In this document: positions 8,115 to 15,742 of the stretch, in pieces
Position numbering within the stretch: position 1 is the stretch's first letter
How the letters are laid out: every line of letters begins with the position of its first letter
From: Streptomyces uncialis
GTDB taxonomy: Bacteria; Actinomycetota; Actinomycetes; Streptomycetales; Streptomycetaceae
Assembly (NCBI RefSeq): GCF_036250755.1
Contig: NZ_CP109583.1
Coordinates: forward strand, 6,735,501-6,799,500
Length of the DNA stretch: 64,000 nt
Direction of reading: 5' to 3'
Notes under the pieces: generated by a model
Told to the model about the DNA's origin: nothing
What the model saw: only the letters and a program-made list of their open reading frames with translations
Databases searched by the model: none
Made by a program: the position numbers and the translations under genes

Positions 8115-8127
8115 TTGTACGTACCAA
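8115..8127. promoter_or_regulatory. Near-palindrome upstream of MFS gene
   Basis: TTGTACGTACCAA sits 18 bp before the MFS start. It is a nearly symmetrical 13-mer around TACGTA, resembling small TetR-family operators. The TetR gene at the left edge is one candidate binder; this is inference only. Confidence 0.3.
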
Positions 8128-8143
8128 CGGTTCTCATACGGAT

Positions 8144-8192
8144 GCGCACAGGCCGCCGGACCCTGTGGGGGAGGGCCCGGCGGCCTGTGCGC
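8144..8192. terminator. 16-bp hairpin between SnoaL-like and MFS genes
   Basis: Perfect 16-bp arms at 8144-8159 and 8177-8192 enclose a 17-nt loop just after the SnoaL-like stop on the minus strand. It could terminate or attenuate transcription of the operon before the MFS gene, which then may also have its own promoter. Confidence 0.5.
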
Positions 8193-8200
8193 GCGGGGAG

Positions 8201-8644
8201 TTACGCCTGGGTGCCGGTGGGCGGCAGCTTCAGCTCGACGGCGCCGATCTGGGCCAGCAGGAACAGGTCCTGGCGGCAGGCCCAGTGCTCGTGGACGAGC
8301 CCGTCGTCACCGACGCGGTAGATGTGGATGTGCTCCACGTCGACCTTGTTGCCGCTGCCCTCGAAGCCGAGGAAGTTGCCGGTGTGGATACCGGTGAACC
8401 GGACCCGGACGACGGCCTTGTCGCCGTCCGCGAACGAGTCGATGTGGTCCCAGCTGGCCTCGGTGAACACGGAGTTCATCCAGCGGGCGGTGCCGAGGTA
8501 GCCGTCGGGGCCGCCGGGGGTGCCGGGCGGGGCCTCGTAGTCGACGAAGTCCGGGGCGACGAGGTCGTGGGCGACCTTCTCGTCCAGGTCGTTGAACACC
8601 TTGCCCATCTGGTGGGCGATCTCCAGCACCTTCTGGTTCGACAT
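8201..8644 (-). CDS. SnoaL-like polyketide cyclase-fold protein
   Basis: 147 residues; the start is preceded by AAAGGA 7 nt upstream. The sequence fits the SnoaL/NTF2-like ester-cyclase family: an N-terminal helix (MGKVFNDLDEKVAHDLVAPDFVDYEAPPG), a central DGDKAVVRVRFTGIHTG strand pair, and VEHIHIYRVGDDGLVHEHW near the end. Relatives include aldol cyclases of anthracycline pathways and hydroxylases without cofactors, but many are of unknown function. In this operon a ring-closure or chain-handling role is possible. No fully established catalytic residue can be assigned without an alignment. Confidence 0.85.
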   Translation of the reverse strand: MSNQKVLEIAHQMGKVFNDLDEKVAHDLVAPDFVDYEAPPGTPGGPDGYLGTARWMNSVFTEASWDHIDSFADGDKAVVRVRFTGIHTGNFLGFEGSGNKVDVEHIHIYRVGDDGLVHEHWACRQDLFLLAQIGAVELKLPPTGTQA

Positions 8645-8718
8645 ATGTGTCCTTTCGTACGGTGGGACGGGGAGGAAAGAGGTCTGTGGGCGGGTGGGGC
8701 GGACGCGGGGGCCGGGAC

Positions 8719-9423
8719 TCAGTGGCCGACGCCCAGGCCACCGGTGACGGGGATGACCCCGGCGGTGACGTAGGAGGCGTCGTCGCTCGCGAGGAACCGG
8801 ATGACACCCGCGACCTCCTCGGGCTGGCCGGCCCGGAACAGCGAGGTCTGGCTGAGCAGATGGTCCCGGCGCGGGCCGGTGACCTCCTTGACCATGTCGG
8901 TCTCGATCAGCCCGGGGGTGACGATGTTGACGGTGACGTTGCGCCGTCCGACCTCCAGGGCCAGGGACCGGCCGAAGCCGATGAGTCCGGCCTTGGACGC
9001 GGCGTAGTTGGTCTGGCCCGGGGCGCCGGCCAGCGAGCTGACCGAGGAGACGAGGACGATCCGGCCCCAGCGGGCCTTGATCATGTCCGGGACGACCTCC
9101 TTGACCACCCCGACGGCCGCCAGCAGGTTCGTCTCGACGACGGCGCGGAAGTCGGACTCGTCCATGGCGACCAGCAGCTCGTCACGGGTGATCCCGGCGT
9201 TGGAGACCAGCACCTGGAGGGGGCCGTGCTGGATACGGGCCTCCTCGACGGCGCGGCGCACGGACTCGGCGTCCGTGATGTCGCAGCGCACCCCGAACAG
9301 GCCCTCCGGCGGCTCCCCGGTGCGGTAGGTGACGGCGACCTTGTCGCCCTGGGCGGCGAGGGCCCGCGCGGTCGCGAGACCGATACCGCGGTTGCCGCCG
9401 GTCACGAGTACGGAACGGCTCAC
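8719..9423 (-). CDS. 3-ketoacyl-ACP reductase (FabG-type SDR)
   Basis: 234 residues from a GTG with GGGGAG upstream. The classical short-chain dehydrogenase motifs are present: TGGNRGIG (8-15) for NADPH binding, NAG at 75-77, and the catalytic Ser127, Tyr140 and Lys144 (YAASK). It would reduce beta-keto groups on the ACP-bound chain before the MaoC pair dehydrates them. It lies 7 bp after the HAD gene in the AfsA operon. The ketoreductase is thus separated from the KS operon but inside the same divergent cluster. Confidence 0.92.
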   Translation of the reverse strand: MSRSVLVTGGNRGIGLATARALAAQGDKVAVTYRTGEPPEGLFGVRCDITDAESVRRAVEEARIQHGPLQVLVSNAGITRDELLVAMDESDFRAVVETNLLAAVGVVKEVVPDMIKARWGRIVLVSSVSSLAGAPGQTNYAASKAGLIGFGRSLALEVGRRNVTVNIVTPGLIETDMVKEVTGPRRDHLLSQTSLFRAGQPEEVAGVIRFLASDDASYVTAGVIPVTGGLGVGH

Positions 9424-9430
9424 TGGCTGC

Positions 9431-10093
9431 TCAACTCCCCTGGCTGAGAGCGGACCCCAGCAGCGCGTCCAGCCGCTCGGCCGCCGTGGTGGTGTCGGTG
9501 AAGTGGACCGCCTGCCAGCCGGCCGCCTCGGCGCCCGCGCAGTTGTGCGCGAGGTCGTCGATCAGGACACAGCTGCCGGCGGGGACCCCGGCGCGTTCGG
9601 CGGCGAGCGCGAACATCCCGGGCGAGGGCTTGCGGTGGCCGACCTCGAACGACAGCACGACGTCGTCGAAGAGTTCGGCCGGGTCGACCATCCGGCGCCA
9701 GTGGGCGTCCCAGGTCGGGACCATGTTGGAGAGCATCCCGACGAAGGCGCCCCGGTCCCGGGCCTTGCGGAGCACCGCGACCCACTCGTGGTTGGTCTCC
9801 CGCCCGTCGAACCAGGCGTCGGCCAGTGAGGTGAGCCGCTTGCCGGTGACCCCGTGGTCGGCGGCCAGCACCTCGGAGATCTGGGCGAGCCACTCCTCCT
9901 CGGTGATCAGCGGGGTGTCGATGGGCTCCATCACATCGGTGGTGTTGTACCGGGCGGTGACCTTGCCGAGGGCCTGGAGCAGGACCTGCGGGTCGAGTCC
10001 CTGGGCCGCGCAGAAGGTGCCCATGGTGTGCTGGATCGGCGGGGTCAGGACCCCGCCGAAGTCGGTCCAGACGGCGATGCGCCGGGTGTTCAC
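9431..10093 (-). CDS. HAD-superfamily phosphatase
   Basis: 220 residues from a GTG overlapping the AfsA stop (GTGA, 10090-10093). HAD motif I is WTDFGGVLTPP (nucleophile Asp, with Gly in place of the usual second Asp two residues on, a variant common in actinobacterial HAD proteins). Motif II is in MLSNMVP, motif III Lys in GHRKPSPGMF, and motif IV is VLIDDLAHN. The second motif I residue normally serves as acid/base, so true phosphatase activity is not certain. Coupling to AfsA suggests it removes the phosphate that AfsA-type condensation with dihydroxyacetone phosphate would leave, as proposed for gamma-butyrolactone pathways. Confidence 0.8.
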   Translation of the reverse strand: MNTRRIAVWTDFGGVLTPPIQHTMGTFCAAQGLDPQVLLQALGKVTARYNTTDVMEPIDTPLITEEEWLAQISEVLAADHGVTGKRLTSLADAWFDGRETNHEWVAVLRKARDRGAFVGMLSNMVPTWDAHWRRMVDPAELFDDVVLSFEVGHRKPSPGMFALAAERAGVPAGSCVLIDDLAHNCAGAEAAGWQAVHFTDTTTAAERLDALLGSALSQGS

Positions 10094-11082
10094 AGTGCCT
10101 CCTTGGTGGCGACGGTGACCGTCACCTGGGCGATCTCGTTGCCGTCCTGGACGAACCGCACCGGCACCTCGCCCCGGCCGTCGAGGGGGACGGCCCGGGG
10201 CGCCTCGGCCCGGACCACGTCGTCCAGCTCCGCGAATCTGCTGAAGCCCGCCTCGAAGCCGACGGCGTACGTGCCGAGCGGCTCCCCGGACCCCAGCAGG
10301 GCGAGCTGGCGCGCCGCCTCGACCAGCGTCATCGCCGGCAGATGGTCGTACTCGTGGTCGAACAGGGCCCGGTTGTCGAAGCGCGGGGTGACCTCGGCGC
10401 CGACCCGCTCGCCGAAGCGCTCGGCCCGGGACAGGACGACGTTCAGCGGGTTGGCGCGGCCCACCTCGTGCGCCGGGACCTGGCGGCTGCCGTCCCCGCC
10501 CGGTCCGTGGTCGCCGAAGTCGGAGGTCATCGGCGCCGGGGTGCCCCGCTGCGAGTGGCGCAGCACCTCGTTCTCGTGCGGGTTGAGGAAGAGCACGTCC
10601 ATCTCGTGCGTGGCCACCTCGGTGTCCCCGACGAAGTACCGCTGCGCGACCTGGCCGTTGCGGACCCGGCCCCGCTTGTTGATCTTGCCGTCGTACGCGG
10701 TGTCGATCCGGATGTGCCCCGGCTTGGTGCCGATCGTCAGCCCGCCGGGCTGGTCCAGCGAGAAGCGGAACCGGTCGACGATCATCATCGTGTTCGGCGC
10801 CAGACCCATGAACACGTGGGACCCGGCGATGGCGGCCTGCCGTCCCGACTCCAGCAGCAGCAGCGCGTCGAAGACGGCCGGCCGCTGGAGATGGTCGCTG
10901 TAGTAGCCGTGGGTCAGCGGGAGCTGGACGGCGGTGCGCACCTTGCGGGCGGCCAGCTGCTGCACATCGGTGACGAAGACCTCGGAGACCGCGGTCCGGT
11001 GGACCAGGGAGCGGTCCACCGTGCGGCCGAAACTGAGCTCGGCGGGCGCCGAAGAGGTCTCCGGAGCCGCGTGTGGGGTCAT
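10090..11082 (-). CDS. AfsA-family (A-factor synthase-like) protein
   Basis: 330 residues; AAAGGA precedes the ATG. It contains two AfsA-type hot-dog repeats (roughly 30-165 and 190-325) with the conserved blocks FDALLLLESGRQA and LVEAARQLALLGSGEPLG, and VFMGLAPNTMMIVDRF in the first repeat. AfsA enzymes join a beta-ketoacyl group to dihydroxyacetone phosphate to make a phosphorylated butenolide. As first gene of the AfsA-HAD-KR-SnoaL-MFS operon it either makes a hormone that controls the cluster or releases the polyketide chain itself. No gamma-butyrolactone receptor gene is visible beside it, which favours the second reading. Confidence 0.88.
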   Translation of the reverse strand: MTPHAAPETSSAPAELSFGRTVDRSLVHRTAVSEVFVTDVQQLAARKVRTAVQLPLTHGYYSDHLQRPAVFDALLLLESGRQAAIAGSHVFMGLAPNTMMIVDRFRFSLDQPGGLTIGTKPGHIRIDTAYDGKINKRGRVRNGQVAQRYFVGDTEVATHEMDVLFLNPHENEVLRHSQRGTPAPMTSDFGDHGPGGDGSRQVPAHEVGRANPLNVVLSRAERFGERVGAEVTPRFDNRALFDHEYDHLPAMTLVEAARQLALLGSGEPLGTYAVGFEAGFSRFAELDDVVRAEAPRAVPLDGRGEVPVRFVQDGNEIAQVTVTVATKEAL

Positions 11083-11141
11083 GGCTGCTTCCTTTGGCTG
11101 GGTGCCCTCGAAGGCTGCGGTTCACGTTGCCGCCGTCGTCG

Positions 11142-11219
11142 CCCTTGTCGGCAAGGGGTGTTGACGGTGTCGTCCGATCCTGACAGGGGGTCATGAATTC
11201 GAGGTCGTGCCAGAATTCA
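11142..11219. promoter_or_regulatory. Divergent AfsA/MerR control region
   Basis: Within the 236-bp gap between the divergent afsA-like and merR genes there are two dyads. One is a short stem, CCCTTG-TCGG-CAAGGG (11142-11157), on the afsA side. The other is a wider one, TGAATTC (11194-11200) and GAATTCA (11213-11219), separated by 12 nt. The second spans 26 bp and has the size of an operator for a dimeric regulator such as the MerR protein encoded next to it. The rest of the gap shows no gene. Confidence 0.4.
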
Positions 11220-11318
11220 AGGCCGATAAAAGACGGAGCAAATAGGGTGCGGCGTCGCGTAGCGGTTGGATCCCTCGCGGGCGGTCTGGATACGGGGGAA
11301 GCGCAGTATCCTTATGGA

Positions 11319-11963
11319 ATGCGTATCGGAGAGCTGGCGCGGCATACGGGAGTTCCGGCCCCCACGATCAAGTACTACACACGTGAGGGGCTGCTGCCGC
11401 CCGGCGAGCGCACCAGTCCCAACCAGGTGCGCTATGCCGGGTCCCATGTCCGCAGGCTCAAGCTGATCAGGGCGATGCTGGAGGTCGGCGGCATGTCCGT
11501 CGCCACTGTGCGTGATGTCCTGGCGCAGGTGGACGCTCCCGGGCGCACGGTCCACGGCATGCTCGGGGTGGCCCAGTCGGCGGTCAGCAGGTCCGCCACC
11601 GAGCGCGGTACCGAGGAGGAGCGGCGCGAGGCCGAGCGGGAGGCGGCCGAGCTGGTCCGCCGGCACGGCTGGGACGTCAAGCCGGAGAACCCGGGCTGGC
11701 CCGCGCTCGTCCAGATCATCGTCACCTACCGGGACCTCGACCGGGGTGATCTGCTGGCCCTCCTCGACGAGTACGCGGCGGCGGCCGGCCGGCTGGCCCA
11801 GGTGGAGCTGGCCACGGTCGCCGACGTCCCCACCGTGGACGGCATGGTGGAGGGCGTGGTCCTCGGCACGGTGCTCGGGGACGCCGCGATGTCGGCGATG
11901 CGCCGGATCGCCCAGGAGAGCGCCTCGTCCCGTTTCGCCAGACCCCGGACTCAGTCGGTGTAG
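11319..11963 (+). CDS. MerR-family transcriptional regulator
   Basis: 214 residues from the ATG at 11319. The N-terminal winged helix is standard for the family: MRIGELARHTGVPAPTIKYYTREGLLPP, then VRYAGSHVRRLKLIRAMLEVGGMSVATVRDVL. The C-terminal two thirds is helical and ends in a segment (DVKPENPGWPALVQIIVTY) that is clearly related to the second MerR protein at 23057-23674. Its divergent position to the afsA-like operon suggests it controls that promoter. The upstream TATCCTTATGGA could serve as -10 and ribosome site for a short leader. Its 3' end overlaps the converging methyltransferase gene by 13 bp. Confidence 0.88.
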   Translation: MRIGELARHTGVPAPTIKYYTREGLLPPGERTSPNQVRYAGSHVRRLKLIRAMLEVGGMSVATVRDVLAQVDAPGRTVHGMLGVAQSAVSRSATERGTEEERREAEREAAELVRRHGWDVKPENPGWPALVQIIVTYRDLDRGDLLALLDEYAAAAGRLAQVELATVADVPTVDGMVEGVVLGTVLGDAAMSAMRRIAQESASSRFARPRTQSV

Positions 11964-12583
11964 GTCACCGCGGGCCGCACCGGCACCAGATGGTGGACAT
12001 GGGCCGGCGGGAGGTTGCCGAGCACGGTCTCGGTACGGAAGCGGTGGCGCTGGAGGGTCCGGGTGATGACCGCCTGGGTCCGCAGCGCGCGCCGCCGCTC
12101 CTCGGGGCCCACGAGCGCCCGGCGCAGGGCGGGGAGCCCCGCGTAGGCGAAGAAGGAGAGGGTCCCGCCGGGGCGCAGCGCGCCCAGCAGCCGGTCGAAG
12201 ATGTCCTGCACCGTCGCGGCGTCGAAGTTCGCGAACGGCAGTCCGCACACGATCGTGTCGTACGAGCCCAGCTCGTGCTCCTGCACCAGGCCGGTCAGCA
12301 GCCGGACCTGGCCGTCGCCCGCGTACCGCTGCTGGAGCAGCTCGGCGAAGCGCGGATTGGCCTCGACCAGGTCCAGGGTGTCCAGCGGCCCTATCGCGGC
12401 CCGCGCCCGCCGGGTGACGGCCCCGGTGCCCGGCCCCACCTCCAGTACCGCGCGTGCGTGGCCCGGGCTCGGGATCACGAAGCGGGTCAGGGCGCCGGCC
12501 AGCGCGGGACTGCTCGGGGCGATGGCCCCCGTCTCCCGGCGCGATCGGGCGAACTCCTGGAAGAAAAGCGTCACTTCGGTCAT
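11951..12583 (-). CDS. SAM-dependent methyltransferase (phospholipid-type)
   Basis: 210 residues from the ATG at 12581-12583 with AGGTGGGGG just upstream (a GTG 9 nt earlier is an alternative). The Rossmann SAM motif is AVLEVGPGTGAVT, then DLVEANPRF for motif II and VCGLPFANFDAATV as motif IV. The layout, FFQEFARSRRETGAIAPSSPALA at the N-terminus included, resembles PmtA-like phosphatidylethanolamine N-methyltransferases and KsgA-fold enzymes. It is divergent from a DedA gene across a 16-bp palindrome, so a membrane-lipid role for the pair is plausible. Confidence 0.82.
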   Translation of the reverse strand: MTEVTLFFQEFARSRRETGAIAPSSPALAGALTRFVIPSPGHARAVLEVGPGTGAVTRRARAAIGPLDTLDLVEANPRFAELLQQRYAGDGQVRLLTGLVQEHELGSYDTIVCGLPFANFDAATVQDIFDRLLGALRPGGTLSFFAYAGLPALRRALVGPEERRRALRTQAVITRTLQRHRFRTETVLGNLPPAHVHHLVPVRPAVTYTD

Positions 12584-12612
12584 GACCCCCACCTGCGTCC
12601 TTGGTGATAGTG

Positions 12613-12628
12613 AAACTATCGATAGTTT
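12613..12628. promoter_or_regulatory. 16-bp perfect palindrome operator
   Basis: AAACTATCGATAGTTT is perfectly self-complementary and lies 30 bp upstream of the methyltransferase start, in the 211-bp gap before the divergent DedA gene. It sits in a locally AT-rich patch and is a strong candidate operator, probably for a TetR-like or similar dimeric repressor. No regulator gene lies immediately beside it. Confidence 0.55.
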
Positions 12629-12794
12629 AGGTTACTGTAGGGGTCAGGCGGGGTCGTTCACCGCCATGCGCGACGTTAACGGCCTTGCGGCCAGGGAGCA
12701 TCACCTCCTTCCGACCCCGTGCATACCTCCAAAGACACATGCGCGTCTCGCGAACCCGTCCCCGGACGGCTACCGACAGCCCTGGGGGAAGACC

Positions 12795-13433
12795 ATGGAC
12801 TTCTCGTCGCTCCTCTCATGGGTCGACATCACGGCCGGCCTGGCCCCCCGCCTGGGGGAGATGGCCTGCTGGGCCTACGCGATCCTGGCGATCACCACCC
12901 TGCCGCCGCTGCTGCCCAACAATCTGCTGCTCATCACCGGCGGCATGCTCGCCGCCCGCGGCGAGATGTCCCTGGTACTCGTCCTGCTGTCGGTCGCGGG
13001 CAGCGCGCTGCTCGGTGATCTGCTGCTGCACCGCTTCGGCTGGTCCGCGGGCGGCAGGTTCCGGCGCTCGGAGCCGACCGGCCGCCGCGGCGAGATGTTC
13101 GTCTGGGCGTCGGACCGGATACGGCGCCAGGGGCTCCCGTTCGTGATCGGCGTACGGTTCCTGCCCAGCGGACGGCTCCTCGGGCCGCTCGCGGCGGGCG
13201 CCGCGGGCTACCCGGTACGGCGCTTCGTCATCGGCGCCGCGATCGCCGAGACGGTCTGGACGGCCTACTCGGTGGGCGTCGGCTACTTCGGCGGCGCGCT
13301 CAGCGACAACCCCGTGCACGCCCTCGCGATCGGACTCTCGTTGTCGCTGGGAGTAGCCGCCGTGGCCACCGCCGTCCAGCGGCGCGGAACGGCGCGGATG
13401 AGGGCCGGCGCCGATGTCCCGAAAGAGGCATGA
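12795..13433 (+). CDS. DedA/SNARE-associated (VTT) membrane protein
   Basis: 212 residues from the ATG at 12795 after GGGGGAAG. Hydrophobic segments flank the DedA signature area, and a re-entrant region reads GLPFVIGVRFLPSGRLLGPLAAGAAGYPVRRF, equivalent to the conserved F/E-x-R-F-x-P-x-x-R motif of the family. DedA proteins act in phospholipid translocation and in resistance to membrane stress. It is followed 113 bp downstream by the MmpL gene on the same strand, though a separate promoter for that operon is likely. Confidence 0.85.
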   Translation: MDFSSLLSWVDITAGLAPRLGEMACWAYAILAITTLPPLLPNNLLLITGGMLAARGEMSLVLVLLSVAGSALLGDLLLHRFGWSAGGRFRRSEPTGRRGEMFVWASDRIRRQGLPFVIGVRFLPSGRLLGPLAAGAAGYPVRRFVIGAAIAETVWTAYSVGVGYFGGALSDNPVHALAIGLSLSLGVAAVATAVQRRGTARMRAGADVPKEA

Positions 13434-13546
13434 ACCGCACCCCCAGCGCGCATTCCTTTGAAATTCCGGGCTCTGTAAGGATTGTGACAACAGTTCAGGC
13501 GGGCCGCCGGTAGACCATCGCTCGTCATTCAAGCAGGGAGAGGGAA

Positions 13547-15742
13547 ATGTTTGCCGCCATCGGAGAATTCACCGCGCGGCGCCGGAAATGGGTGGTCGTA
13601 GCCGCAGTCGTATTCACGCTGTTCGCCGGAGTGTGGGGAACAGGCGTATTCGGCTCGTTCACCGGTGGTGCGGGCTTCGACGATCCCTCCAGCGAATCCG
13701 TACAGGCCGACAAGGTCCTCGAAGGCCCGCTCGGACGTGAGTCCAACGATCTGATCGTCCTCTACGAGTCGGACAAGTCCGGACAGAGCGTGGACGAGTT
13801 CGGGCCAGCCGTGAAGGCCGCCCTCGACGCCGTCCCCCGGGAGGGCATCGAGCGCCTCGACTCCTTCTGGCAGCCCGGCGCCCAGGGCGCGGACGGCTAT
13901 GTCTCCAAGGACCGCGACCAGACCTATGTCACGGTCCAGTTCACCAGCGACAACGACCAGGACCAGGTCGAGCTGCTCACCGAGATCGAGGACCGTTTCG
14001 CCGCCGAGGGCACCGACGTCCGCTTCGGCGGGGTCGCCGCGATGACCCAGCAGGTCAACGCGCTCACCGGCTCCGACATCGCCCGCGCCGAGATGCTCTC
14101 CGTCCCGCTGCTGCTCCTGCTGCTCGTGCTGATCTTCCGCAGCGCGATCGCCGCGCTGCTGCCGCTGGCCGTGGGCACCTTCGTGGCACTCGGGTCGTTC
14201 GTGGTGCTGCGGGTGCTCACCATGTTCACCGAGATCTCCAGCACCGTCATCAACGTCATCACCATCCTCGCCCTCGGCCTCGCCATCGACTACGCCCTGT
14301 TCATGGTCAGCCGGTACCGGGACGAACTCCGGGCGGGCGCCGACGTCGACGAGGCGGTCCGCCGCGCCACGGCCACCGCCGGACGCACGGTCGCCTTCTC
14401 CGGACTCGCGGTCGCGATCTCCTTCGCGGGCCTCATCGTCTTCCCGTCCCGTTTCCTGTCCTCCATGGGCTACGCCGCGGTCGCCGTCGTCACCTTCGCC
14501 GTCGTCGGCTCGCTGTTCCTGCTGCCGGCGCTGCTGCGCTACACCGGGCACAGCATCGACAAGTGGCGCATCCCGCTGCCCGGCGGCAAGAAGGAGCGCC
14601 CGGCCAAGCCGGAGAACCAGGGCGCCTGGTACCGCACCGCGCACGCCGTGATGCGCAAGCCGCTGATCTCGTCCTTCCTCATCGTCGCCGCCCTGGTGGG
14701 CCTCGGCGCCCCGCTGCTCGGGGTCAACTGGGCGCGGCCCGGCGAGTGGGTACTGCCCTCCGGCGCCGACGCCAAGGTCGTCAGCAAGGACCTCGGCTCG
14801 GAGTTCCCCACCAACCCCGGCCGGATCATGACCACCGTCGTCCGCTTCGACGGCGATGCCGACCGCGACGCGACGAGCGCCTACGCCGCACGCCTGGGAG
14901 AGGTCGACGGCGTCGCCTCGGCCACCCCCACCGCGTTCTCCGGCGGCGACGCCCGGGTGACCATCCGCTACACCCCCGACCCGATGTCGACCGACGCCGG
15001 GGACATGGTCCGCGACATCCGCGCCACCGAGGCACCCCCGGGCGCCCAGACACTGACCACCGGTATGCCCGCCTCCCGGGTGGACATCGTCGGGATGATC
15101 GGTGAACGGCTCCCCTGGATGGCCCTGTTCGTCGCCGTCGTCTCGTTCCTGGTGCTCTTCCTGGCCTTCGGGTCGCTGCTGCTGCCGCTGAAGTCGGTGG
15201 TCCTGAACCTCCTCTCGCTGCTCGCCACCTTCGGCGCCATCAAGTGGATCTTCCAGGACGGCCATCTCTCCGGGCTGCTCGGCTTCGAGCCCATCGGCGC
15301 GGTGGACGCCAACTTCCCGGTCCTCGTCGTCGCGATCGCCTTCGGTCTCGCCATGGACTACGAGGTGTTCCTGCTCTCCCGGGTCCGCGAGGAGTGGGAG
15401 ATCAGCGGCGACCCGATCGAGTCGATGGCACTGGGTCTCCAGCGCTCCGCGAAGATCATCACCAGTGCCGCACTGCTCCTGGTCGTGGTGGTCGGCGGGT
15501 TCATGACCTCGTCCATCCTCTTCATGAAGATGATCGGCGTGGGTCTGGTGATCGCGGTCATCGTGGACGCGACCATCGTCCGGGGTCTGCTCGTCCCCGC
15601 CACGATGGCGCTGCTCGGCAGCAAGGCGTGGTGGGCACCCGCCCCGCTGGCCCGCTGGTGGTCCCGCTTCAACCTCAGCGAGTCGTCGGCCCCGCCGCCG
15701 CCCGCCGAGCCCACCGCGGCCCGCGCCGAGGCGTTGCGGTGA
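13547..15742 (+). CDS. MmpL/RND-type membrane transporter
   Basis: 731 residues with GGGAGAGG before the ATG. Topology is that of an MMPL protein: one N-terminal membrane segment (KWVVVAAVVFTLFAGVWG), a periplasmic domain to about 180, five membrane segments, then a second repeat of the same pattern after LISSFLIVAALVGLGAPLL. Proton-relay Asp/Tyr motifs are seen in LALGLAIDYALFMVSRYRDE and AFGLAMDYEVFLLSRVREEW. It would export lipidic or polyketide material across the membrane. It is the first gene of an operon with a membrane protein and a secreted lactonase, all joined by overlapping stop/start codons. Confidence 0.92.
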   Translation: MFAAIGEFTARRRKWVVVAAVVFTLFAGVWGTGVFGSFTGGAGFDDPSSESVQADKVLEGPLGRESNDLIVLYESDKSGQSVDEFGPAVKAALDAVPREGIERLDSFWQPGAQGADGYVSKDRDQTYVTVQFTSDNDQDQVELLTEIEDRFAAEGTDVRFGGVAAMTQQVNALTGSDIARAEMLSVPLLLLLLVLIFRSAIAALLPLAVGTFVALGSFVVLRVLTMFTEISSTVINVITILALGLAIDYALFMVSRYRDELRAGADVDEAVRRATATAGRTVAFSGLAVAISFAGLIVFPSRFLSSMGYAAVAVVTFAVVGSLFLLPALLRYTGHSIDKWRIPLPGGKKERPAKPENQGAWYRTAHAVMRKPLISSFLIVAALVGLGAPLLGVNWARPGEWVLPSGADAKVVSKDLGSEFPTNPGRIMTTVVRFDGDADRDATSAYAARLGEVDGVASATPTAFSGGDARVTIRYTPDPMSTDAGDMVRDIRATEAPPGAQTLTTGMPASRVDIVGMIGERLPWMALFVAVVSFLVLFLAFGSLLLPLKSVVLNLLSLLATFGAIKWIFQDGHLSGLLGFEPIGAVDANFPVLVVAIAFGLAMDYEVFLLSRVREEWEISGDPIESMALGLQRSAKIITSAALLLVVVVGGFMTSSILFMKMIGVGLVIAVIVDATIVRGLLVPATMALLGSKAWWAPAPLARWWSRFNLSESSAPPPPAEPTAARAEALR

